A program made the translations under genes and the position numbers. This document shows positions 1 to 5,256 of a stretch of DNA of 5,256 bases, one piece after another. This stretch comes from Silvimonas sp. (lineage in GTDB: Bacteria; Pseudomonadota; Gammaproteobacteria; Burkholderiales; Chitinibacteraceae): assembly GCA_030151005.1 (NCBI GenBank), contig JASLES010000282.1:1-5256 (forward strand). The letters run 5' to 3'. The notes under the pieces are model-generated. The model saw nothing but the letters and a program-made list of their open reading frames with translations. It was not told where the DNA came from and made no database searches. Position 1 is the first letter of the stretch. Each line of letters begins with the position of its first letter.

Positions 1-24
1 TGTTGCTGTTGCTGTTGCTGTTGT
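1..24. repeat. TGTTGC hexamer tract at left window edge
   Basis: Three perfect TGTTGC units (1-18) and a TGTTGT variant (19-24), followed by TGTTGG. This is the reverse complement of the CAACAG array at 173-202 and forms the outer end of the left arm of the inverted repeat. The tract is cut by the window start, so its true copy number is unknown. Confidence 0.85.
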
Positions 25-90
25 TGTTGGGTTTTTCTTTGAATTTTCCCCCCGTTAACGCCCAGCGCCTATGGAGGGGGGGAGACCCCT

Positions 91-115
91 GGCTCCCTAC
101 CGACTTAGGGACGCC
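91..115. repeat. Apical small hairpin in the centre of the long inverted repeat
   Basis: TCCCTA (94-99) and TAGGGA (106-111) are perfect reverse complements around a 6-base loop. The stem can extend with GGC (91-93) against GCC (113-115) if base 112 is bulged. It sits in the middle of the 63-base region between the long arms and would cap the structure. A competing stem, AGGGG (75-79) with CCCCT (86-90), is also possible. A short stem like this could occur by chance in GC-rich DNA. Confidence 0.45.
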
Positions 116-172
116 CGGAGGGCCGCCAGGCTGGGCTTTAACGGGGAGAAAATTCAAAGACAACCCCAACTA

Positions 173-250
<78 letters not shown>

Positions 251-274
251 CCAATCCTGCCGGGGATCTTCTGC

Positions 275-1144
275 TTACTTCCTGGCATGCGCCCACACAA
301 TCAACGCCACGCCCCCCAAAATGACCGCCATCCCACCCAGCAGCGGCAGGCTGATCGCCTCCCCGGCAAAGGTCGCGCCCAGCAGTACAGCCACCACGGG
401 GTTCACATAGGCGTAGCTGGTGGCCAGCGCCGGGCGGGAATGGTTGATGACATACACAAACGCGCTGTACGCCACGATGGAGCCAAACGTAATCAGATAC
501 AGCAGCGCGCCAATGCTGGCAGCGGGCACGTGCGTGGGCAGGTGTTCGCCCAATGCCTGACTCATCATGGACAACACCACACCGCCGCCCAGCATCTGGA
601 CCGCAGCCGACATGCCGCCTTTGGGCATATCCAGCCGGCGTTGCAAGATGGTGGCAAAAGACCAGGTGGCCGCTGCAATGATGACCAGGATCACCCCACC
701 GGGGCTGGCGGCGGCAGAGGCATCCAGATTCAGCAACACCACCCCGGCCAGCCCCAGGCCCACACCCAGCCATTCCAGCACTTTGGGCCGGGTGCCAAAC
801 ATCCAGCCAAACACAATGGCAAATACCGGGCCACTGGCCACCAGCAAAGCGGCAAGGCCGGAAGAGACGCTTTGTTCTGCCAGGCATACAAAGCCATTGC
901 CGACACTCATCATCATGGCGCCAATGATGACCCCGTTACGCCATTGGCGCGCGCTGGGCAACGCTACGCCGCGCAGGCGGAACCAGGCCAGCAACAAGCA
1001 ACCGGCGGTGGTCATGCGGATGGCCGCCAGGATCAGTGGTGGAAAGCCGGTGAGACCAATCCGGATCGCCAGATAGGTTGAGCCCCAGACCACGTAAACG
1101 ATAAAGAGGCAGAAGATCAGAGCAGAGGAGCGAGCTTGCGACAT
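275..1144 (-). CDS. yedA: YedA-type EamA/DMT family permease
   Basis: An inner-membrane carrier of 289 residues in the drug/metabolite transporter superfamily, presumably an exporter of small metabolites; the substrate cannot be told from sequence. It has the usual two EamA halves (about residues 8-138 and 148-286), giving around ten hydrophobic helices. The family opening WGSTYLAIRIG is at 20-30 and FPPLILAAIR at 34-43. Motif VGNGF is at 81-85, EWLGVGLGLAGVVLLN at 124-139, and PALATSYAYVNPVVAVLLG at 238-256; the last is nearly identical to E. coli YedA. The ATG at 1144 puts 19 residues before WGST, exactly as in E. coli YedA. In-frame ATGs at 1198 and 1213 would add a basic stretch unlike the family. 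No convincing ribosome site precedes 1144, so the start is moderately sure. The gene is divergent from hslU and ends 24 bases from the hexamer array. No U-tract terminator follows it. Confidence 0.92.
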   Translation of the reverse strand: MSQARSSALIFCLFIVYVVWGSTYLAIRIGLTGFPPLILAAIRMTTAGCLLLAWFRLRGVALPSARQWRNGVIIGAMMMSVGNGFVCLAEQSVSSGLAALLVASGPVFAIVFGWMFGTRPKVLEWLGVGLGLAGVVLLNLDASAAASPGGVILVIIAAATWSFATILQRRLDMPKGGMSAAVQMLGGGVVLSMMSQALGEHLPTHVPAASIGALLYLITFGSIVAYSAFVYVINHSRPALATSYAYVNPVVAVLLGATFAGEAISLPLLGGMAVILGGVALIVWAHARK

Positions 1145-1306
1145 GAGGATAAACCGGAGAACCCGGCGGCTGGATCGCCACAGCGGGCCCGCCATCATGC
1201 GCTTTATTGCCATTTCCCGCAGGGTACAGCCGGCCTTGAAAAACGCCACTACAGCCTGAACCTTGAATCCAGACCTGTTAGAAGCATCAAGGAACCGGAC
1301 CCCATC
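1145..1306. other. yedA-hslU divergent intergenic region
   Basis: A 162-base gap between the divergent starts of the permease and hslU, so it should carry promoters for both. The clearest motif is a heat-shock-like CTTGAAA at 1235-1241. I see no good sigma-70 promoter on the minus strand. In-frame ATG codons for the permease at 1198 and 1213 fall here, so its 5' end could extend into the gap. No trace of hslV is present: neither its N-terminal catalytic threonine region nor its C-terminal end can be read in any frame. Confidence 0.6.
1235..1241 (+). promoter_or_regulatory. Possible sigma-32 (heat shock) -35 element for hslU
   Basis: CTTGAAA matches the sigma-32 -35 consensus exactly, 65 bases before the hslU start. 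HslU belongs to the heat-shock regulon in E. coli, which makes the match plausible. No good CCCCAT-type -10 lies at the normal 13-17 base spacing. A CCCCAT at 1300-1305 is much too far away and touches the start codon. A second CTTGAAT at 1262-1268 is also unpaired. A seven-base match can occur by chance. Confidence 0.3.
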
Positions 1307-2635
1307 ATGACGACCATGACCCCGCACGAAATCGTGCATGAGCTGGATAAACACATCGTCGGCCAGAAAGAAGCCAAAAAGGCTGTGGCCATTGCCCTGC
1401 GCAACCGCTGGCGCCGCCAGCAAGTGGCCGAGCCGCTGCGCCATGAAATCACGCCCAAGAACATCCTGATGATCGGGCCAACCGGTGTCGGCAAAACCGA
1501 GATTGCCCGTCGTCTGGCCAAGCTGGCTGACGCGCCGTTCATCAAGGTAGAAGCCACCAAGTTCACGGAAGTGGGCTACGTGGGCAAAGATGTCGACAGC
1601 ATTATCCGGGATCTGACCGAGATCGCCGTCAAAGGTGCACGGGATCGCGCCATGGCGCGCAACCGTGTCCGCGCTGAAGATGCCGCTGAAGACCGTATTC
1701 TGGATGTGCTGGTGCCGCGCCCGCCCAAGGGCCCGTTTGCGCCAAACCCGGAACTGGACGATGCGGGCAAGGAAACGCGCCAGAAATTCCGCAAAATGCT
1801 GCGCGAAGGACAGTTGAACGAGAAGGAAATCGAAATCGAAATCGCGGCTTCTGCGCCGACCATGGATGTCATGGGCCCGCCGGGAATGGAAGATTTCACC
1901 AGCCAGTTGCAAGACATGTTCAAAGGCGCGATGGCCGGCAAGACCAGCACCAAAAAGCTGAAGATCACCGAGGCCATGAAACTGTTGGTGGAAGAAGAAT
2001 CCGCCAAGCTCGTGAACGAGGAAGAAGCCCGCGCCGAAGCACTCAAAGCCGTGGAACAGAACGGCATTGTGTTTATCGACGAGATCGACAAGGTCACCAG
2101 TCGGGCCGAGGGTGCTGCCGGTGAAGTCAGCCGCCAGGGCGTGCAGCGGGATTTGCTGCCACTGGTGGAAGGCACCACTGTCACCACCAAGTACGGCATG
2201 ATCAAGACCGACCACATCCTGTTCATTGCGTCCGGGGCGTTCCATCTGGCCAAACCGTCTGACCTGATCCCGGAACTGCAAGGGCGCTTTCCGATTCGGG
2301 TCGAGTTGTCGTCGTTGTCGGTGGATGATTTCAAACGCATCCTGACTGAAACCGATGCCTGCCTGATGAAGCAATACGAAGCGCTGCTGGCAACGGAAGG
2401 CGTGCAGCTTTCGTTTAACGACGAAGCCTTGCACCGCATTGCCGAGATTGCCTGGAGCGTGAACGAGCGTACCGAAAACATCGGCGCGCGCCGGCTCTCT
2501 ACCGTGATGGAGAAACTGCTGGAAGACCTGTCTTATGAGGCCAGATCCGGCGCAGTGCAAATTGACGCCGAAGCGGTGAATACCAAGCTAGGCAAGCTGG
2601 TGGGCGACGAGAATCTGTCGCGCTATATGTTGTAA
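1307..2635 (+). CDS. hslU: HslU, ATPase subunit of the HslUV (ClpQY) protease
   Basis: A cytoplasmic AAA+ unfoldase of 442 residues (E. coli has 443). It forms a hexameric ring that unfolds substrates with ATP and threads them into the HslV peptidase. The N-terminal MTPHEIVHELDKHIVGQ aligns with E. coli MTPREIVSELDKHIIGQ. Walker A GPTGVGKT is at 57-64, the substrate-gripping pore loop GYVG at 90-93, and the inserted I-domain at about 110-240 with REGQLNEKEIEIEI. Walker B VFIDEID is at 255-261, the arginine-finger region ELQGRFPIR at 323-331, and sensor-2 GARR at 393-396. The C-terminal DENLSRYML is the tail that docks into HslV. All key residues are present, so it looks functional. The ATG at 1307 gives the family N-terminus. 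The best ribosome site is weak: AAGGAA (1289-1294) is 12 bases upstream, or CGGA at 1296-1299 is nearer. The usual upstream hslV is missing from its normal position. Transcription ends at the hairpin at 2657-2685. Confidence 0.98.
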   Translation: MTTMTPHEIVHELDKHIVGQKEAKKAVAIALRNRWRRQQVAEPLRHEITPKNILMIGPTGVGKTEIARRLAKLADAPFIKVEATKFTEVGYVGKDVDSIIRDLTEIAVKGARDRAMARNRVRAEDAAEDRILDVLVPRPPKGPFAPNPELDDAGKETRQKFRKMLREGQLNEKEIEIEIAASAPTMDVMGPPGMEDFTSQLQDMFKGAMAGKTSTKKLKITEAMKLLVEEESAKLVNEEEARAEALKAVEQNGIVFIDEIDKVTSRAEGAAGEVSRQGVQRDLLPLVEGTTVTTKYGMIKTDHILFIASGAFHLAKPSDLIPELQGRFPIRVELSSLSVDDFKRILTETDACLMKQYEALLATEGVQLSFNDEALHRIAEIAWSVNERTENIGARRLSTVMEKLLEDLSYEARSGAVQIDAEAVNTKLGKLVGDENLSRYML

Positions 2636-2656
2636 CGTGGTCGCTGCCGACCCAAC

Positions 2657-2685
2657 AAAAAAGGCGCCTTCATGGCGCCTTTTTT
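2657..2685. terminator. Bidirectional intrinsic terminator, hslU / LysE-family gene
   Basis: A 12-base perfect stem: bases 2657-2668 (six A then GGCGCC) pair with 2674-2685 (GGCGCC then six T) around the 5-base loop TTCAT. The T-run serves the plus-strand hslU transcript. The A-run serves the minus-strand transcript of the exporter gene. It begins 21 bases after the hslU stop and lies 14 bases past the stop of the convergent gene. Confidence 0.95.
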
Positions 2686-2699
2686 ATTGGTGTGAGTGG

Positions 2700-3329
2700 T
2701 TAGCGGGAAATAATCAGCTTGAGCCCCAGCCCGACAAAGATCGTCCCGGCAATGCGATCCAGCCACAAGCCTGCCCGTGGGCGGCGATTCAGCCACTGCC
2801 CTACCGTGCCTGAAAAATACCCCAGCAAGCCAAACAGCACTGCGGCCTGCGTGGTAAAGATCAAACCCAGTTGCAACGTTTGCAACGCTACGCCGCCGTG
2901 GCTGGCAATGACAAACTGCGGCAAGAAGGCCAGAAAAAACAGCACGACCTTCGGGTTGATGGCATTGGCAAACAGACCTTTGCCAAACAGCCGCCACGCC
3001 GAATCCTTAAGCGCGCTCTCTTGCGCAACCTGCGCCCCGCCCCGGCTTTTCAGTGCCTGAATACCCAGCCAGACCAGATACAGACCGCCAGCCACCTTGA
3101 GCGTGGTAAACGCAACCGGGCTGGCGGCAATCAGCGCACTGATGCCCAGCGTGGCCAGCACGGTGTGGCTGATGCAACCCAGCGCGCACCCCAAACCAAA
3201 CGCCATGCCGTTTTTACGGCCTCGGGAGATACCGATCCCCAGCACCATCAGGTTATCCGGCCCGGGTGAGACGGTAATGAGCATGGCCGCGGCCAGAAAG
3301 CCGAGGCATTGTTGCGGTTCAAGCCACAT
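2700..3329 (-). CDS. LysE/RhtB family amino-acid exporter
   Basis: A small inner-membrane protein of 209 residues, the normal length for LysE/RhtB exporters (about 205-212). These export amino acids such as lysine, threonine, homoserine or leucine; which one cannot be read from sequence. The family hallmark SPGPDNLMVLGIGISRGRKNG is at 21-41, within and just after the first helix. GLGCALGCISHTVLATLGISALI follows at 45-67, then LKVAGGLYLVWLGIQALKS at 77-95, where a conserved hydrophobic segment leads into a hydrophilic loop (95-115). FANAINPKVVLFFLAFLPQFV at 120-140 is the second family signature. The last two helices are at about 152-175 and 190-207. I chose the ATG at 3329, with GAGA six bases upstream; an in-frame TTG at 3341 would add four residues. 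It is convergent with hslU and divergent from purC, so it is probably monocistronic. Confidence 0.94.
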   Translation of the reverse strand: MWLEPQQCLGFLAAAMLITVSPGPDNLMVLGIGISRGRKNGMAFGLGCALGCISHTVLATLGISALIAASPVAFTTLKVAGGLYLVWLGIQALKSRGGAQVAQESALKDSAWRLFGKGLFANAINPKVVLFFLAFLPQFVIASHGGVALQTLQLGLIFTTQAAVLFGLLGYFSGTVGQWLNRRPRAGLWLDRIAGTIFVGLGLKLIISR

Positions 3330-3361
3330 GGCGGGTCTCAATATTGGATAGAAAATCTGCG

Positions 3362-3374
3362 GCGTATTTTACGC
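3362..3374. promoter_or_regulatory. 13-base palindrome overlapping the exporter -10 box
   Basis: GCGTA (3362-3366) and TACGC (3370-3374) form a perfect inverted repeat with a TTT centre. It covers the predicted -10 box of the minus-strand exporter gene. That is where a repressor could act, since LysE-family genes are often controlled by dedicated regulators. No regulator gene is in view and the match to any known operator is unknown. Confidence 0.3.
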
Positions 3375-3394
3375 GGCTGTTTTGCCAGCGCCAA
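3366..3394 (-). promoter_or_regulatory. Candidate sigma-70 promoter for the LysE-family gene
   Basis: Read on the minus strand, TTGGCG (3394-3389, 4 of 6 to TTGACA), a 17-base spacer and TAAAAT (3371-3366, 5 of 6 to TATAAT). Transcription would begin near 3359 and leave a leader of about 30 bases before the ATG at 3329. The spacing is ideal, but this is prediction by eye. Confidence 0.45.
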
Positions 3395-3414
3395 ACCTTG
3401 CGCCGGCGCACCCT

Positions 3415-3455
3415 CTTGTCAGTCGGGATATGCATCTGCGCTGCCCGACAGCAAG
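3415..3455. repeat. Interrupted inverted repeat upstream of purC
   Basis: CTTG (3415-3418) pairs with CAAG (3452-3455), and GTCGGG (3422-3427) pairs with CCCGAC (3444-3449). They are separated by an internal loop of 3 against 2 bases and a 16-base apex. It lies between the two divergent promoters, just upstream of the suggested purC -10 box, so it would be DNA-level rather than part of a purC leader. It does not resemble the E. coli PurR operator. Confidence 0.35.
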
Positions 3456-3464
3456 AGTTACAGG

Positions 3465-3470
3465 CATAAT
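3465..3470 (+). promoter_or_regulatory. Possible purC -10 box
   Basis: CATAAT matches TATAAT at 5 of 6 positions. It would start transcription near 3477, about 25 bases before the purC ATG. No good -35 is found at 16-18 bases: the best, CTGCCC at 3441-3446, matches only 3 of 6. It could need an activator or be chance. Confidence 0.25.
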
Positions 3471-3488
3471 TCGCATTTTTGCCAGCGC

Positions 3489-3493
3489 AGGGA
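3489..3493 (+). promoter_or_regulatory. purC ribosome binding site
   Basis: AGGGA, followed by 8 bases and the ATG at 3502. It decides between two in-frame starts. The upstream ATG at 3493 overlaps this site and would have no Shine-Dalgarno of its own. Confidence 0.7.
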
Positions 3494-3501
3494 TGCCTTT
3501 C

Positions 3502-4383
3502 ATGACCGGACTGACGAGCACCAACCTTACCAGCCTGAAAAAGATTTACTCGGGCAAAGTGCGTGATCTGTATGAGATCGACGACCAACGCATGTTGATG
3601 ATCGCCACAGACCGGCTCTCTGCGTTTGACGTCATCCTCAACGAGCCGATTCCAGAAAAAGGCAAGATCCTGACCGCGATCTCCAATTTCTGGTTTGCCA
3701 AATTTGACGGTCTGGTGCCCAACCACTTCACCGGCGACCAGCCAGAAGACGTGGTCAGCGCAGCAGATCTGCCGCAAGTAGAAGGCCGCGCCGTGGTCTG
3801 CAAGCGTCTCAAGCCCGTGCCGGTTGAAGCCGTGGTGCGTGGTTATATCGTTGGTGGCGGCTGGAAAGACTACAAGGCCACCGGCAAAGTCAGCGGCATT
3901 GCCCTGCCCGCCGGTCTGGTGGAAGCCGACAAGCTGCCAGAACCCATCTTCACGCCATCCACCAAAGCCGCCGTGGGCGACCATGACGAGCCGATCTCGT
4001 TTGAAGAAGTAGAAAAACTGATCGGTGCCGATCTGGCCGCGCAAGTGCGCGACACCGCTATCAAGCTCTACAAGGCGGCGTCTGAATTTGCGGCTACGCG
4101 CGGCATCATCATTGCCGACACCAAATTTGAGTTTGGCCTGGATGAAAACGGCACGCTGACGCTGATGGACGAAGCCCTGACGCCGGATTCCAGCCGTTTC
4201 TGGCCAGCCGACCAATACGCTCCGGGCAGCAACCCGCCCAGCTATGACAAACAATTTGTACGTGACTGGCTGGAATCGGTGGGCTGGAACAAAACCCCAC
4301 CGGCACCCACCTTGCCGCAAGACGTGGCTGATCGCACTGCGGCCAAGTACCGCGAAGCACTGGACAAGCTCACTGGCCAATAA
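3502..4383 (+). CDS. purC: PurC, SAICAR synthase
   Basis: Phosphoribosylaminoimidazole-succinocarboxamide synthase (EC 6.3.2.6) joins aspartate to CAIR using ATP, giving SAICAR in cytoplasmic purine synthesis. It has 293 residues, the long form found in Neisseriales and yeast, not the 237-residue E. coli form. The ATP-loop YSGKVRD is at 16-22, TDRLSAFDVILNEPIPEKG at 36-54, and the first signature PVEAVVRGYIVGGGWKDY at 107-124. TPSTKAAVGDHDEPISFEE at 151-169 is the substrate-binding part. The second signature IADTKFEFG is at 204-212, LMDEALTPDSSRFW at 221-234, and NPPSYDKQFVRDWL at 244-257. All the motifs I know are intact. The start at 3502 is set by AGGGA at 3489-3493. It is divergent from the exporter gene, and a strong terminator 18 bases downstream makes it a likely single-gene unit. 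Confidence 0.98.
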   Translation: MTGLTSTNLTSLKKIYSGKVRDLYEIDDQRMLMIATDRLSAFDVILNEPIPEKGKILTAISNFWFAKFDGLVPNHFTGDQPEDVVSAADLPQVEGRAVVCKRLKPVPVEAVVRGYIVGGGWKDYKATGKVSGIALPAGLVEADKLPEPIFTPSTKAAVGDHDEPISFEEVEKLIGADLAAQVRDTAIKLYKAASEFAATRGIIIADTKFEFGLDENGTLTLMDEALTPDSSRFWPADQYAPGSNPPSYDKQFVRDWLESVGWNKTPPAPTLPQDVADRTAAKYREALDKLTGQ

Positions 4384-4401
4384 GCCCGTGCGCGTTAAAC
4401 C

Positions 4402-4433
4402 AACAAAGGGCCCCGCGTGGGCCCTTTGTTTTT
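4402..4433 (+). terminator. Intrinsic terminator of purC
   Basis: A 12-base perfect stem, AACAAAGGGCCC (4402-4413) with GGGCCCTTTGTT (4419-4430), loop CGCGT, and T-run at 4429-4433. It begins 18 bases after the purC stop and separates purC from trhA. Confidence 0.93.
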
Positions 4434-4645
4434 GGTCAAACTGATTGTCGGCGTAGTTTTATCCTGGTCAAATTCGGTGTTTGCTGATATTTATTTTGGA
4501 TAAATCACTGTAAAAAACGCGCTGTTTTGCGGTAACTTTTACCAGATCGCCAAACTGCGTCATGCGCTACGCATAAATACCACCCCTTCCGGGAAGGGAA
4601 CGGGTAAGTTAGCGCCAACCGAACATGAAAAGGCCAAGTCGAACC
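4434..4645. other. AT-richer purC-trhA intergenic region with three short palindromes
   Basis: A 212-base non-coding gap, visibly richer in A and T over 4480-4525 than the genes around it, so it probably holds the trhA promoter. I cannot name a convincing one. The best pair is TTGTCG (4445-4450), 17 bases, then TCAAAT (4468-4473), each 4 of 6. Three small inverted repeats lie in a row: GGTAA-CTT-TTACC (4531-4543), ATGCG-CTA-CGCAT (4562-4574) and CCCTTCC-G-GGAAGGG (4584-4598). They could be protein-binding sites or leader structure. No ORF or RNA gene is recognised here. Confidence 0.5.
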
Positions 4646-5256
4646 ATGTATCGCGGAGAACGGTTCAACGGTTACAGCCACCTGGCGGGTGCCATTTTGT
4701 CCACCATAGGTCTGGTGCTGCTGATTGTGTATTCCAGCATGCACAGTGATGCCTGGAAGGTGGTCAGCACCGCCATCTATGGCAGCACGCTGGTACTGCT
4801 GTACACCATTTCCACGCTGTACCACAGCCTGCGCGGCAAGGCCAAAGCGGTATTCCAGAAACTGGATTACTGCGCCATTTACCTGTTAATTGCCGGCAGC
4901 TACACGCCATTTGCCCTCGTCACCTTGCGTGGGCCGTGGGGCTGGACGCTCTTTGGCGTGAACTGGGCGCTGGCGGTGATCGGCATCATCCAGGAAATGC
5001 TGATTGGCAAGCGCACGCGGTTGTTCTCCATGCTGATTTATGTCGCCATGGGCTGGATGGTGGTGTTCGCGCTCAAACCCCTTATGGCCGCGCTCCCCGC
5101 TGTGGGTTTTTACTGGCTGGCCGCTGGCGGCATCATCTACACCGTGGGGATCATCTTCTTTTTGTTTGATGAGAAGGTGAAGCACTTTCACGGGATCTGG
5201 CACTTGTTTGTGCTGGCCGGGAGTCTGTGTCAGTTCGTCAGTATTTTTGGGTACGT
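4646..5256 (+). CDS. trhA: TrhA/YqfA, PAQR (hemolysin III) family membrane protein, 3' end cut by window
   Basis: A seven-helix inner-membrane protein of the hemolysin III branch of the PAQR family. Bacterial members are linked to membrane-lipid homeostasis, and the old hemolysin name is not evidence of toxin activity. Here 203 codons are visible and the frame is still open at the edge. Family members have about 205-220 residues, so only the last few are missing. The presumed metal-site residues are all present: STLYH with Ser56 and His60, Asp74 in KLDYCAIYLLIAGSYTPF (72-89), and HGIWH with His182 and His186. Other family blocks are ERFNGYSHLAGA (5-16), LRGPWGW (94-100), YVAMGWMVV (132-140) and GGIIYTVGIIFF (161-172). 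The ATG at 4646 gives the usual MYxGERFN opening, with AAAAGG (4628-4633) a distant ribosome site. An in-frame ATG at 4625 would add seven residues but lacks a ribosome site. It is separated from purC by a terminator. Confidence 0.93.
   Translation, partial: MYRGERFNGYSHLAGAILSTIGLVLLIVYSSMHSDAWKVVSTAIYGSTLVLLYTISTLYHSLRGKAKAVFQKLDYCAIYLLIAGSYTPFALVTLRGPWGWTLFGVNWALAVIGIIQEMLIGKRTRLFSMLIYVAMGWMVVFALKPLMAALPAVGFYWLAAGGIIYTVGIIFFLFDEKVKHFHGIWHLFVLAGSLCQFVSIFGY

Noticed and set aside
1576..2481. Second minus-strand open frame of 301 residues within hslU
   Set aside because: Serine-rich nonsense-type composition opposite a fully conserved hslU; no family likeness and no ribosome site seen.
1145..2560. 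Minus-strand reading frame extending the yedA frame upstream to a 761-residue protein
   Set aside because: The extra part lies exactly antisense to hslU, has no membrane or family character, and the YedA-like protein starts naturally at 1144. It is an open-frame shadow of a GC-rich gene.
3382..3501. Extended N-terminus of PurC from further upstream
   Set aside because: The added residues do not match the family, and a good ribosome site (AGGGA, 8 bases) serves the ATG at 3502.
3319..4380. Minus-strand open frame of 353 residues opposite purC
   Set aside because: Antisense shadow of a fully conserved gene; no recognisable domain.

Overview
This window looks like ordinary chromosome from a betaproteobacterium, probably near Neisseriales/Chromobacteriaceae. 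That placement is inferred from protein likeness: the PurC is the long form of about 290 residues and follows the Neisseria-type sequence as I recall it. HslU and the YedA-like carrier follow their E. coli counterparts closely. No database search was possible.

Layout, left to right. Bases 1-250 hold no credible gene. They form a striking non-coding element: a 66-base imperfect inverted repeat (61 of 66 positions pair) around a 63-base centre. Its right arm runs into 13 tandem hexamers, 5 x CAACAG then 8 x CAACTG. The left arm is already inside the same kind of repeat at base 1, so the element is cut by the window edge. Next come a YedA-type EamA permease (minus, 275-1144) and, divergently, hslU (plus, 1307-2635), the ATPase of the HslUV protease. 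A strong bidirectional terminator separates hslU from a convergent LysE/RhtB-family exporter (minus, 2700-3329). Divergent from that is purC (plus, 3502-4383), which ends in its own strong terminator. After a 200-base AT-richer gap comes a PAQR/hemolysin III family membrane protein (trhA, plus, from 4646), cut off by the right edge a few codons before its expected end.

How the genes work together: they do not form one pathway. Each gene appears to be its own transcription unit. Three encode inner-membrane proteins (two exporter-type carriers and TrhA); the other two are housekeeping enzymes (protein quality control, purine synthesis). The most notable points are the long inverted repeat with its two-phase hexamer array just downstream of the permease gene, and hslU lacking its usual partner hslV directly upstream. 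I found no evidence of a defence system, phage, transposase, CRISPR array or other multi-gene novel system.
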